This document shows positions 35,101 through 50,100 of a DNA stretch of 64,000 nt, piece after piece. The notes below the pieces were generated by a model, which worked only from the letters and a program-made list of their open reading frames with translations, was not told the DNA's origin and did not search any database. Origin of the DNA: Yponomeuta sedellus (lineage: Eukaryota; Arthropoda; Insecta; Lepidoptera; Yponomeutidae); NCBI GenBank assembly GCA_934045075.1, contig OW203745.1:15496768-15560767 (forward strand), in the 5' to 3' direction. Position numbers and translations under genes: made by a program. The stretch's first letter is position 1. Each line of letters opens with the position of its first letter.

Positions 35101-38100
35101 CTTCAGTGCACTTTCACGGCACCACGTTTTCACCAAATGAGAATATTTTGGGCGATCCGTCGCCCGACAACAAAAACACTGGGACAAAAAAAAACCGTCC
35201 CTGAACTTATTTCGCACTACACGCGAAGATATAAGCCCGGCAATCTAATTGCCACACAATTTTGGGAAATCACACGTTTAACACGCAAGAAACAAAAGGT
35301 ACAAGTATATATTTATATGTAAATGTACTATCGTACTATTTATACTTATTTATATAGTTATAAATATTTCTCCCTTCCTCCCGCTATCTTAATTTAAACA
35401 CCCAATGCTAAGGTTGGCTGGAAGAGATCTCTGTTAGAGATAAGTTCGCCTTTGAAACAAATTTCATGTTATGTTATTTCGTTTTTACTGTTTGCAATAA
35501 AGAATATATATACATTTTTCAGCTCATCTGACAGATGACAAGTAGTTCCGCCCGTTATGGGTGCGTTCAAAAATCAAACTTCTATTCTTAACACCGTATA
35601 TATACAACAGAGAGACCACTCTCTCCCGCCCCGCCTATGTATGGTTTTTCTCTCCTTCTGTCACTTTTTCTCTCTCTCCTACCTATCCCGCTCTCTCTAG
35701 ACTCACCCCGTCCTGGCTGATCAGCTCCAGCGCGTCCTCCACCATATCGGGTATGCTCTCTCCGGCTGTGAGAGAGACGGTGCGGCTGCTGTTAATGTCC
35801 TCGACTTGAGATGCCAGCATTTCAAGCGAGCCGGTTGTGCTGTGAGAATTGTCTGGAAATAAAGTGGAAAACTACATTGAAATGATTATATTCTTTTTTT
35901 AATGCACAATTCTTCAATAAAAACCTATTTAGAGTAGACTAGAATAGAAAATCATTTATTCAAATACCATAAAATCTTAAAAATAATAACATGGCCAGTT
36001 AAATAACACACTTAATGTAAGAAATACTAATAATTAAAGTACTTAATAGTTAAAATCATACAGCCATGGCAAAGTGAGCTTAGGTGGTGGAGAGGCGCTG
36101 TGTGTCATGGTACCAGAAAAGGTTCTAGACTCAGCATAATTATGTCCCGGGCTGTCAGTGGACAAACTGTTATTCTGCCAGAACCTGTTTAATTTAGAGG
36201 CTAAAAATTTCACCCATGCCGGGACTCGAACCCGCGACTTCTGGCTAACCGTGCCAGCGCTCTCCCAACTGAACTAATGGGCGACTCACAGAATATTGTA
36301 AAGAGGTTCGAAATTTCACTGATGCCGGTGAGTCGCCCATTAGCTCAGTTGGAAAGAGCGCTGGCACGGATAGCCAGAGGTCGATAGGTTTTTAAAATTG
36401 TCCTTAGTACGGGTTAGTGCATTAAAAAGAATATTTTTTTTTTGTCTAGTGTTGCCATAAATAAATAATTTACCCTCAAATCCAGATTATTTCTTTTAAT
36501 CATTTTATCACACCATTAATTGAATACGGCACATCTAGCAAGTATTGTAATACCGTTGCATGTGTGTGCCTTAACTTCTACCCAAATAATACTAAAACTC
36601 GTTGCATTAGAGACTCCAAATTGTTTTCTGTGCAATCATTCCATCGTCGGCGCTCACACTGGTAGACGCGTGTCAAATTTTTGTCCACATATTTGAATTG
36701 ACATCAATTGACTTTAGCTCTTAGACTAACCTACTTAGAGCTGACAATCGTACGGAGGTAGTCGCGATCGATAATATTACCGCCCGTAAATACCCGTGTG
36801 GTCAGTCTCGTGTTATCTGGTTGCAGCACAGTATACGCAAGAAATACAGAATGTCACTCCAGAGATCTCCACCTACCGGTACGTTCTCATCACAACCAAA
36901 CTTGCTAACCGTAGATGATGATAATGCGTTTGGCTCTAATATCAACGTGGCCTCGAGGAAAAGAAAAAACCCGGAGACAGATAACTACGTTGATTTTTGT
37001 AAAGACATAAAAGAATTGCTGAGGGAACTCCAGGTGAAGCAAGACAAAAAGTTCGAAACACTTAATAAAGCAATAGAAGCTAACACACTTCAAACTGCAA
37101 ATCTTCTGAAAAGTAATGCTGAAATACAGAAACTTTTGATGGAATCTAAAAATGAATGTGCGGAGTTGAAGAAAAAAGTCACCCACCTGGAAGCTCAGTG
37201 TGCCAACTCTCAGTCCAAGATTGACAGTTTGGAGGAACAAATGGAGGAAATGCAACGCTTCCAGAAAAGAAACATGATAGAAATAAGAAATGTAGCGAGA
37301 GAAGATAACGAAAACCTGAACTCCATATTATCGGCTTTGCTGAAAACACTGGGTGTCGAGGAGAACGATACTATTTTCAAACAGGTGTATCGTAAAGGCA
37401 AAGACAGCGCTCCCATTGTAGTTGAATTTAACAGTCATGACAAGAAGTCTGAAATATTAAAGGCAGTTAAATCATACAGCAAGCAAAACAATGGAAACAA
37501 ATTGACCTGCGAAAACCTCGGACTTCAGAAAAATACGACGCAGTTTTTCGTATCTGAGCTCCTGACCACCAAAGCTAAGGTGATACTACACGCAGCCAAA
37601 GAAACAGCTAAACAAGAACACTTCAAATATTGCTGGGTCTCCAATGGATGGGTGATGTTGCGTAAAGACGACGGCCTCCAGGCAATCCGCATTACCTCTT
37701 TGAAACATCTCGAAGACCTCAAACGCGCTGCCCCTACAATCTGACTAGTTCTTCTGGTACATTTCGCAATATTTTTCTATACTTCTCTATGCATGCACTT
37801 GTGTCAATATTATCAAATGACCCTATATATTTACTACATTATTATTTATGCATATGTTATAAATACATATAATCTTCCAAACAGTTTGCTCGATTATCCA
37901 ATTTTGATCATTTTACCACTGCTAACATATCTGCCTCATCTGAATGAAGCCCTCACTCGCCTCATAAATGAACATATTATATTGTTCCTCCTCAATTATG
38001 GCATGTTACGAAGAACAAGTTAGTACTGACATTGAATCCAATGTCAGGGCTGGCGAGGCGTTTTTATTTGATGGGGCGGAGGAATGCAGTGGTTTATTAC

Positions 38101-41100
38101 AGCAGGCGCCAAATGATCTCAGAATCATAGTCCAGAATATTAGGAGCATAGACCGTAATATTGAAGATTTTTCGGTTCACCTAGCCAGACTTAAATCTAA
38201 AATAGACCTAATAATCCTGACTGAATGCTGGTTACCCCACTTAGCTAATACAGTACCTACTTTGCTAAACTACAAAAGTTACACTACTACGCAACATATA
38301 AATCAAAATAGTGGTGTAGTAGTTTATGTCCACAACTCATTAAAAGTCGATATATATGAGCCTAGCATTCTGGATGCTGACAGTTTGGTTATACAAGTTG
38401 GACAGCAATGTGCTATTATTGCAATTTATAGAACCCCTTCTATAAATAATATTAATAGATTTCTCGGTTCCCTTGATGACGTGTTGGCCAAACTAAAAAA
38501 TGTAAAAGAAATTGCAATTGTTGGTGATATAAATATTGACATAAAAGATGGAAATGTGGATACGCGATCTGAAGATTACCTTAACTGTTTGTCTACACAT
38601 GGCCTACTTCCCAGTCATACATTCCCTACACGCGACTCAAACTGTATTGACCACAGCTTCCTCAAACCGAATCTCGAATCTAAAACAATTGTATGCAAAT
38701 CTTCAATCACAGATCATTTTTCTATATTGCTGTCACTCAAAATTAAACCTACTCGGAACAAGAAACCCAAAACTTTTACGCGAATCAATTATTCAAAAGC
38801 TCTGGATGACCTAGGTAAAATTGACTGGTCTGAAGTTTTACAGTGTGATGATGCTGACCTTGCTACAGTCAAGTTTCTTGGTACCGTCTCGGACGTATTA
38901 GCACAACATACTACTGAACACAAATTGCCAAAGAGAAAACAAAGTATCAAACCTTGGATTACTCCAGGACTGCTACGATGCATTAAGTGGAGAGATAAAC
39001 TTCACTCTAAACATAAAAGAGAACAAGACAATTTTGTTCTTCATGTATCTTACAAACGCTATCGCAACCATTGCAATAGACTGCTAAATTCATTAAAGCT
39101 ACAATATCAAAAATCTGAATTAAACAAACATCGAAATAACATTAAAAGTACTTGGAAAACTATAAAAGATATTATATGTAACATTAACTCTAATAATAAT
39201 TCACCAGTTGAACTACTAAATTTAAAAGAAACGCCGATGGATTCCACTAATTTTATAAACAATTATTTTGTTGGTGTTGGAAGCAACCTCGCGAATAAGA
39301 TACTTTCTAATTCAGGGAAAACAGAATGTGAACTAGCTGCTACTATAAAAAATGAAAAAAGTCCACTGAATTCCATTGTTCTATTACCTACAAATTGTCA
39401 TGAAATATATAAATTAATAATGTCACTTAAATCTTCATCTTCTTCTGGTTGGGATGGAATTTCTTCAGTTTTTGTAAAATTGGGCGCTAAAATTTTGGCT
39501 CATCCTATTTCTCACATATGTAACGTATCTTTTTCTACAGGAGTATTTCCTAATCTACTCAAGAGGTCTATTATAGTCCCTGTGTTCAAAACTGGGGATA
39601 GGGGCAGTGTCGACTGCTATAGGCCGATATCACTTTTATCAACGCTCGCAAAAATACTTGAAAAAGCCTTAAAAACTAGACTTGTGGATTACTTAGAGAC
39701 AAACAACTTCTTTTCTGAAAACCAATACGGCTTCAGAGAAGGTATTTCTGCGACAGATGCCATAAATGACCTAGTTGTTCACGTTGCAAAATCGCTCGAC
39801 GTAAAAAACAAATGCTTAGCCATTTTTTTGGATCTGGCAAAGGCTTTCGACACTGTCTCTGTCCCTATACTGATTCGTAAGCTTGAGTGTGCAGGTATAC
39901 GTGGTACTCCACTACATTTGTTTCAGAGCTACCTCAGCGATAGATCACAGTGTGTTAAAGTTGACAAAGTGCAAAGTACTGACCTAAGTATAACCTACGG
40001 AGTGCCGCAAGATTCCGTTATAGGCCCAATCTTATTCCTGGTTTACATAAACGATCTTTGCGACACAAAACTTAAGAATGCTCGAATATTGACCTTCGCT
40101 GATGATACAGTGTTACTATTTGATGCACCTACTTGGCCACAGGTGAAACAGTTTAGCGAGGAGGGATTCCAAGTCGTCCTAAATTGGTTAAAAACTAATA
40201 TACTTACATTAAATTTGTCAAAAACTAAATACATTATCTTCAGCATTTATAATAATTCACAGCCAAAAGATTTTATTCTTGGGGCCCATTCTTGTGAATT
40301 TCCTTTTTCATCTGATAATTGCATCTGTGACTGCCCGGAACTTTCACGAGTTGACCATATAAAGTACCTCGGTGTAATCATTGACAAAAATTTAAATTGG
40401 AAGAAACATATTGATTTACTCAGTGCAAGAACAAGAAAATTAATCTGTATTTTTAAAAAACTTAGACATATTAAGGATGCTGCTTTAATAAAAACTGTAT
40501 ATTATTGTCTGTGTCAATCTATTCTTAATTATGGCATAACGGCTTGGGGCGGAGCATACGCTTCTAACCTCATGAAAATTGAAAGAGCCCAACGGGCTGT
40601 CATAAAAATAATAAATTTCAAACGATTCCGGTATCCAACAGCCAAATTATACAGTGAATACTCGGTCCTGACTGTTCGACAATTATACATATTTTCACTT
40701 ATTCTAATGCAGCGTCAAATCTTGCCCCCACCCCAAATATCGAATAGACGCAAATTTGCAGTCTATAAGATACCTCCATGCCGAACGCAATTTGCTCAGT
40801 GTTTCTCTCACTATTTGGGTCCGTACATGTTTAATAAAATATGTAAATCCACACAAAATCTACGTGAGCAGTCAAAATACAACACAAAACAAATATTACG
40901 TAAATTTTTGATGCAACTAGACTATGTCTCAACTGAAAGTTTGGTAAATCGAGCAACGTAAATAATATTTTATCATAATTTATTATAATTTTATCACTTA
41001 AGCTATTATTTAAATATACTTATTATAATTATATACATAAACGTATTTATTTATTTTATCTATATGCATTATAACTAATTCTAATATATTATATAGTTAA

Positions 41101-41109
41101 TATATTACT

Positions 41110-41141
<32 letters not shown>

Positions 41142-44100
41142 TTACTATATTATTTATTATTAAATTTTGCAATTTATTTTATACTTCCCCTACTCGCTAA
41201 AAGGTATATTATTTGTTTTTATTATACTTGACACAAGTATTATCCCTAAGTACTACCTAGTAATTGAAACTTCTTCAAATATTGTTTTATCGCAAAGCCA
41301 CACGTGTACTATACACTTAAGTTATCACCAACCAAACTTGTTGAGCTCTGTTACTCGCTGAATTACTACAATGTAAGGGTCAGAATCTCTGGTTGCATCC
41401 GATGATGATTCCTACTCTGCCGCAACACAGTCTTTTGACTAGCGCGGAGGGTAGTTGTTGTTTTAGGCTGTTACCGTTTGCTGCATTCTTTTATAAACAC
41501 CTACCTTTACAACGAAAAAAACAATGTTAGTAATATGTTTAGAATCTAAATATTATTATTGGTAATTAGGATGTAAGTAATAGAATGTAACAGTGTGAAC
41601 ATATTAAGCTGGCAATAAACGATTTGATTTGATTTGATTTGTGACTAATTAAATTCATTAAATTGCAACACCGAAATAAAAATCAATGACAGAATGAAGA
41701 CTGGATTTCAGATAAAATTCTAATAAGTTTGTAACTGTTTAAAATGTCGATTAATTATAATCAGGTGTTATTTCCATTTTTCTCTTACATTCTGTCCACG
41801 TATAGCCCAAAATGGACAAAGTCCTTTGCATCACTTGCAGCCCCGAATACCTTACTTTGCAGTTAGTTACTTGTAATAATTACAAGGGAAATCTACAAGG
41901 AAAACTACATTATTGGAAAATTACAAGACGGCTACAAGAAAAACTACATGTAAATTGCACAGAAGAGGAATGATTGGGATTGGTCGAGCGCTTCATTCCG
42001 ATGTAAAAACCTAACTGTATAATAAGGTAGGTACTCGGAGCTGCAAGTGATGCAAATTCCTTCAGCCAGATGTCGCTGCCTGAACGTAATTGTAAAAAGG
42101 TTCGAAATTTCACTGATGCCGGTAAATCGCCCATTAGCTCAGTTGGGAGAACGCTGGCTCGGTTAGCCAGAGGTCGCGGGTTCGAGTCCCGGCATGGGTG
42201 GAATTTTTAGCCTCTAATAGGTTTTTAAAATTGTCCTTAGCACGGGTTAGTGCATTAAAAAGAATATAATTGAGCGATTTATTTAATATACTTGGATTTA
42301 TTGAACTATCGTGTATCGAGGTCAGTACAAATGACAGCCAGCACATCCACAAAACTGCCTATTAGTGGATGTGTGAATAATTACTAAAAATTTACCACGA
42401 CAACGCTTTGTAATATAATTATAATAATAATACTTGCTTTTTTATTTCTTTGTATTAGCAAAGGGGAAGATAAAAAGTACCCGGAACCTGCGTGCGTGCA
42501 TGCACGCCTTATGAACGTTGATGGAGCGAAGGTGATCTGTCAGGATCGTGGCAAGTGGCAGTCCCTGGTCTCTGCCTGCCCCTTTGGGATACAGGCGTGA
42601 GGTTATGTATGCATGTTGGTTTTATTTCTCTTTACAGCTTGACATACCTGAAGAGTGCCTCAAGTAGCTGTAAATGTTGTTCGGATAGTCGTTAGCCAGC
42701 CCTTCGCTTTGGTAGTCGTGTGCTGAAACATTGCAAACTAATTAAAATCGATAGGTATTTAAAAAACCGTCCTACGACTGATTGACAGTGGAAAATAAAC
42801 GAAAATCTTGCACTGGAGTTCCTTGTATAACAAATTTTGGGATATAAGGCCTGCGCAGACGAAGGACTATCCCCCGACTATGTTTTTTTCCGTCGATATA
42901 GATCTCTTATAAATTGTATCGAGTAACACACACGGAGGACTAAAAGTACCTCGTACAAAAAGTCCCTCAAGTTACCGAGGACATCAGGAGACAGGACTGG
43001 ACAAAACTTCGGTGTTTTCTTTTAAAACGCCTTTTCTTTTTCAACTTCATGTAAATTACAACACAATGTAATCTCAGGATATTTGCTACCATAGCATACT
43101 CTTCACTCAATTTCCGGGGAACAAATGACCGCACACCGTAGGCGTTGAGTCCGCGATAAGTACTCGTAGGACATTTTTTTACGATTCAGGGATTTTTGTC
43201 CCTTGGGGTAAAAGTCCCTCGTCTGCGCAGGCCTTTAAAGTTATTAATGGCAATCGTGTAATCTTATCATGCGTATAGGTGGCAACTGAAGATGACTTTA
43301 AGGATGGTCAGAGTGGAGTTTTGTTTCTTACTACCTCTTTCTCCACTACACCACAGCCTGAAGGCAGCGGCTTACATTTTACATTGTACATTGATATTCA
43401 GCAAACAATGTATTTTTTTCTGTTGAAATAAAATAGATTCGATCTGACAAGAAATCGCAAGATGAAGCTTGAACAGACCAGCCTAAGCTCAGAATAAAAT
43501 TACTTAGCAGAATTTCTCGAAAAAAACTTCTTAATTCTTATCATGTTAATTTTCTATGCTAGAGGTGTAAAGGAATATGAGGAGATTGCATTTTAGAAAA
43601 TGTTAGAATGCCTTGTAAAAGCCCTTTAGTCTGAGTAAAAACCGCCTTATAAAACAAAGAAATACACTAGGCCAGAGGCTCCCAAACTGTTTCAGCCCGC
43701 GGCGCATTAATAGATTTATTGCACAACAATGGCAATGCGGCGGACTTAATGCTTCGAGCAGTTTTTACGGCTCCTCTTAGCTTGAATTAATATTTTAAGC
43801 AAATCGTTGGGTTACATCCAGAACAAAGTTGAATAAAATTTGTTATAAAAAATTATTTTCCTCAGCAATAAAACAGGAGTGTCTTGCGGCACCTTGGTTG
43901 AACACTGTTAATTTAAAGGGGCTTCTAAACGGGCCATATTTTCACTGCAATATGTGGCCGGCAAATATTGTTGTCCCTCCTACTCACATGTTAGAAAAAG
44001 ACACCAATAGTTGTCGGCCACGTATTGCAGTAAAAATATTACCCGTTTAGAAGTCTCGTAAGAAAGACACTGCGTAACTATTCGCAAACTATTATACCTT

Positions 44101-47100
44101 GTACTATGGTAACCAGGCAAGAACGTCACAAACATGAAAATATACCCCGACTGAGGCCTCTTGTACAATTGTGCGGCGGCACCCAGTGGGAATCGAACCA
44201 ACGACCTGTTTTGGCAGCCAAGCGCCCTAACGCCTCGACCAACCAGGCAGTCTTCGCCGGACAGTTTGGGAGCCCCTGCTCTAGTTAATCAAAATGCAAA
44301 TAAAAGAATGAAGCAAACTTACACAGGTGAAACCGAGCGTTAGGTGCAAAGTTAGAGGTCTGCGCGACTCTGCAAGCAAGCAACAACCAACATGCCACAC
44401 ACGCAATGTAATGTAATGTAATGTAAGCACCTGTAAGTTGTCTGTACTTGTGGACTGGCTACCGAAAGCTTTGATTTGTCACAGATTTAATTTTTTTTTA
44501 TGATTCGCGTTACTCAAACATAGTTATCTATTAAACGGGTCTTATCGCAACCACGGCCGCTGTAACGCTGCCGAAACGTCGGGTAATAAGGCAATTACGT
44601 TTTACCTAAATAATCACGATTTGACCCGCTTAATAACCCTTTAGTTTATTTTGTTATTTTATTTTATTATGGCAACAAACAGTAATTAATTACAAATAAT
44701 GTTTATGTAATATTTTGAACTTAAAGCGTTAGTGGCCTAGTCGAACCAAGTGAGGAATCAATCACTTAAGTTACAACAACAGGCGCGGTCAGGTGCTGGA
44801 TGGGTGATCGTCCCGTGACTACCGCTAGTGGCTTTTTCCGAGCGCTTCCGTGCTTCGCAAGGCACGTTAAGCCGTTGGTGCCGGCTGTTAATGTAATGGC
44901 ATTCGTTAAGCCATATCAGAGGCCTGGACGGATGGACGACTTGATAACTTCTGACAGTAAGGCCCGCTACTGTCTTACAATCCTCCACCAACCCGGACTT
45001 GGCCCCCGTGGTGGAGTATGGCCTAACCTTCCTGCGATGCAGGAAGAGACCCGTGCCCCAGCAGTGGGGGCATACGAGGGTTGATATCGATTAAACGAAC
45101 TATATGAAAACCTATTTAGAGGCTAAAAAATCCACCCATGCCGGGATCCACGACCTCTAGCTATCCGTGCCAGCGCTCTTACCAACTGAGCTAAAGGGAG
45201 ACTCACCGGCATCAGTGAAATTTCGAACCCCTTTACAATATTCTACGTACAGGCAGCGACATCTGGCTGAAGTAATTTGCATCACTTGCAGCCCCGAGTA
45301 CCTACTTTCCAGTTAGGTTTAAAATTGTCCTTAGCACGGGTTAGTGCATTAAAAAGAGTGAACTATATGAAGTTCTCAGGCCGATGAACAAGTACAGACA
45401 GTCTCTTTACAGTGCACAAGAGTTATCAGGGGATTTTGTAGGGTTTTAAATCACAAAATTACAAAAAAAAGTAGTTTATTTAATAATCATACGTGCTTTT
45501 TAATGACTCGCGATACTCAACATTTATCGGTTCTAACCGCGATTTTTTATAAGGTAAATCGCGATCAGACCTGTTAAATTAAAATTACTAGCGTGTTGTA
45601 AAAAATCCGATAAGACTTGAGGGGGTTATTCTACTCATACAAGCAATGTTTATAGAACAACTCTGAAATAGCCAATAAAATATCATTGAACTAAAATGTA
45701 CATTCCGGTCTATTAAGGCCTGCGTAGACGCGGGATTTTTGTCCCCAAGGGAAAAATGTCCCTGAATCGTGTAAAAAATGTCCCTCGAGTGCTTATCGCG
45801 GACTCAACGTTTACGGTGTGCGGTCATTGTTTCCCCGGAACTTGAGTGAAACGTACGCTATGGAAGCAAATATTCTGAGATTACGTTGTGTTGTGAGATT
45901 ACATGAAGTTGAAAAAGAAAGGGCGTTTTAAAAGAAAACACCGAACTTTTGTCCAGTTCGGTCTCTTGATGTCCTCGGTAACTTGAGGGACTTTTTGTAC
46001 GGGGTACTTTTAGTGCATTAGTGTGCGTTATTTGATACAATTTAGAAGAGATCTATATCGACGGGCAAAAAAGTACCCGGGAGATAGTACCTCGTCTGTG
46101 CAGGCCTTTATTGAGTAGCCGAGTCTTCCTACTTGTTAATGTGTGGCTTAAAATTGCAAAAGCAGTAGTTGCAGTCGAAATTGCCATGTTCTTCGAATGG
46201 TCAGAGTAACAAAAATAGAAACTAAAAATATTTTTAGGACAATTCCAATCATATAAGATAGAAAACCCTCTATGACACAGCCAGAAGACTTACTAATGGT
46301 TTCCTACATCTAAGTAATGGTAGAAAATTGGCAGCCTTGTCGCTCAAAGCGATTGTAATTCTTTGAAACAGGGCCCAGCTTTTCCATACAAAATTCTGAT
46401 ACCCGCTATAGCAAATTTACGAAACAGCTGATAATTGTCTTGGCGATTTCATTGTTGGTCTCACCGAAATAGTTTGTTTAAGATTCACTGGGGCTTTCTG
46501 CAACACACTCTAAGCTTGAACTTCATTTTAAAAGTGACTGTGGAAGGTACATAGGCATAGGCATTATAAATGGTATGTGAGCATACGAAGGAAAATAAAT
46601 TAGTCGTGTTAACACCAAAAGCATGTGAAAATGTATAGCAAAGAATATGAAATTGACGTGCGAGTTTGACAGATCCAATCGAATAACTTTACTACCCCGT
46701 TAATCGAGCATTGAGTAGTGAGTATGAGTAAGTTAACCGTTCGAACTGGCAAAACGCTGTCACAGTACAACTCGCACTCGCGTTTATTCGTGTTTTGGCT
46801 CGTAAACGTAAACCATTACAACTCGCACTCAGCAATTTTAATTTGCATAATTGTCGCTAGGTGGCGCTTCCTCGATGCCATAGAAATATGAGTTTACGTT
46901 AACGCGATCGAGTAGAAAAAAAACTAGCACTAAGCACTCGGAATTAAATTTTATTTATGCAACAGAAATACCATATCACTCCAAGATAAAAAAATCTCAC
47001 CGCCTTGATTATCTAACTTTCACGTATACATCTGTGTGCGAAGCGGAATGTTTACTCAGCTCTGCTTTAGATGCTCAGCCCTCCTATTACGTAGCACTCC

Positions 47101-50100
47101 ACTCTATAGAGTGAAGCATTTAGACGACTCCTAAGTGTCAAAAAAAATTATGCATTTGACAGCCGGAGTAGCTTAAAAAAAGTAAAACGTGAATGTCACT
47201 CAAATCAGTGGATAATTACGTAATAATGCCCCTGATGACGCAGTGATATGTGTCACACATAGTAGATAGCGCATTTCAGTGGATACAGTGATATTGAGTC
47301 ACATAATTGACCGACGAAGATTTTGCACACAAATATACACATGAAAGTATACATACTCAAGGCGCTGTTCTATATGTCTTCTAATCCATAAGTACTTACG
47401 CAGTAGTCAGCACGGGTGTGCTATACACACAAGAAGTGTTGCCAGTGGTAGTAATAGCAGGCAGAGGCGTTCCAGGGACGTACTCAGATCTTAGGTTGTA
47501 TAGTGCCTCCAACATTGTACTGAAGTGGCCGGTACCAGTGTCGTATTGGTTTGGATTGGTGTCTGTAATAGAGGTGCTTGGTTAAGATGGCTGCTGTTAC
47601 TTCTGTGATCACTGGCACCTTCAAACAGTGATATATAAATATCAGTAGTACACGGTGTAACAAAATCTCCATTTAAGATGTAAATGTTTAGTCTATACAC
47701 AGTGTAAGAAAATCTCCATTTAAGATTTAAATGGAGAGCCTATACACACAACAAATCTTAATTTAAGATTTAAATGAAGAGCTTATACACTGTTTAACAA
47801 AATATTCATTTAAGATAAGATGTAAATATTTAGCCTACACAGGGTAAGAAAAAATGTAAATGGAGAGCCTATACACGGTGTAAGAAAATCTCCATTTAAG
47901 ATGTAAATGGAGATTAAGAGCCTATACAAACAACAAAAAATTCAGTTAAGATGGAAATGACTGGAGATAGATAGAATATATATGGCGTAAAATAATATAT
48001 GGAGAGAAGAAAAGTGACATAAATGGAGAGTGGTGTAAGAAAAACTCCAATTTAAGATTTAAATGGAGAGCCTGTACTAGACTATTCGTATCATGTAGCA
48101 TTGTTCAAACACTAGGTGATGGCAATGCATGCAGCCTAAGTCCGGATTCCGGCTCACTCACTGCTACGAGGTGAGCGCGCTCTGCAGGGCTTTCTGCGTT
48201 ATCCAGTAGTTTGTTTTCAACCACTTTGCAGAGCGGCTCGTCCCACAGCCTTGTGAGTGCAGCACGGTCGGTAGATCTTCCTCCGAACAGGCCTGAACCC
48301 AGTCAGTAATACCCTCATCAGCCGCTCGACCTCAGCGTGACTGAGTGATCGGTTTGTGATGTTAACGAAGAGATCTCGCACGCTATGAGCCGAGGATAGG
48401 AATCGGCAGTCCTAGGTGTGACAGGAGGAGGAGATACGAGGGCTACACTGGAAATTTTTCTAAAGCGGAGTCTGCCATGACGGTTCAGCAGCGACGCCTG
48501 ATCCCAGTTCTTTTCGTCCAACTTTACATTTTCTGATTTTCTGTGAATTTTGTCAAGTGGTTCCAAATGTTTTTTGTATTTCCAAAAGGGGGAACAGCGT
48601 AATATTATATAGGTAAATTTAGGGACGACAAGGCGGAATCGGACTATACATAGGGCCATATGTGCGTTCATTTATTTAGGCGAAACGAAGACGATTCAAA
48701 TTGTTTGATAAGACGTCCAATGAAGTCAGGCATAGCTTATGGAATCAGTGCACCAATACTTTGAAATAGTATACTTAAATAAACTACTACATATAATACG
48801 TATAGCAATTATAAACAAGCACAAAGTAACATTAGTTACAATAAAGTACTTACATTTGCCCTCATCTCCGACTTGCGCAAAAATCGGCTTGGACACACCG
48901 TCAGTCACATTGTTAAAACTACTGAATACCTCATGTATTCTTGGCAAATGCTCATCTCTCTGCGTCTCTTTCCTGCTTATAACGGACTCCCTCCGCGATC
49001 TCACTTGCTCGGCTCGAATTTTCTTATGGCAGTACGTAGTGAAATCTTCGTCGTTGAAAAAGTTTTCCCTGTCATCAGCAATGGGTGTTTCTATTGAGCA
49101 ATTTGGCTGAGCCACCGAGTATGTTTGCAACGGTGTGCTGGTTTGAGTGTACGTTACAGTATTCACAAAATTGTTCTGTACGTTGTGAGCCATTGCGACT
49201 GTATTCACAAAGACATCTTGAAAATTATACTCCGGCGATTCCGATTCCATCCGGCGATGATGAGTTTCATCATCATCGATAACTATGCACTCAGTGTGTA
49301 TTTGTTTTGGGCTTTTGTACGTTTTCATTGATGTTTTGTGGTGATTCAGTCCTGTTATGGATTTTTGAACGGGTTTTCGGACTAGAGCGTTGATCTTGGA
49401 GAAGGTTCCATCAGCGTTGCGGATTCCCAGGCCGCTTTGTATGTAGTGGTAGGTTAATTTAGGCTTAGGTTCCTCTTGTTCGATTGGGTAGATTCCACTA
49501 AGTGTCCTCTGTCTTTTGCCTGATGTGCGAACTGGCAGGGGTGGCTGAAATAGTCGGGGCAAATTATTGTTAACTGCATTAAGATAATTTTGTTATGTAA
49601 ATCCAAATGTTCTTCTGATCGTCAGTGAAAACCGAAAACCTGTCATTGGCTTTAAATCTAATTCATCTTATTCTTTGTAAAAATGCCTCCTGTATAAGCT
49701 GTTGGTTTTCTAATAAACAATAAAATATTTTTGTGTGATTATGCAGAAACAACCAAGATTGCTGACATCTTCACCAAAGTAAGAGAGTAATAATTTCTGT
49801 GGAGATGAAGTCACAGTGTGCGATAAAATAGAGAAATGAACCAAAAGAATAATAAAACATAGCTCAAAAAACGGAAAACACCGTGAAAAAAAAACATTGT
49901 GAGGGAACCTGAATGTCGTGTTCAAATACCTCAAGATATACAGACTCTACATCTATTAATGACATAATGGACATGGAGTGGAACACGCCTAAAAATATGG
50001 GACAAACATGAAAAAGCAAATATAATGAACTATTAATTCCTGAAGTTAGTATAATATATCTTCTATAATATAGAAATGAATCCCTGAATGTGTTGGTAAG

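Larger units (their letters stand above)
36640..41642 (+). mobile_element. CR1/Jockey-group non-LTR retrotransposon
   Basis: Two open ORFs, a roughly 680-base AT-rich 3' region and a (TTTGA)n end at about 41620-41642 ('gatttgatttgatttg'). It lies antisense in the intron between exons 5 and 6 of the SINA-like gene. Intact frames imply a fairly recent insertion. No RNase H follows the RT, as in CR1-like elements. The 5' edge is approximate; no target duplication was found by eye. Confidence 0.82.

Noticed and set aside
42648..42722. Cyclin-like NNIYSYLR motif in exon 5 of the SINA-like gene
   Set aside because: The likeness to the cyclin A IYQYLRE segment is a few residues only; no cyclin box follows.
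48318..48671. 117-codon open frame as a possible extra exon of the SINA-like gene
   Set aside because: Its acceptor phases do not fit exon 4, joining would create a stop, and its sequence resembles retroelement remains. Exons 4 and 5 join directly in phase.
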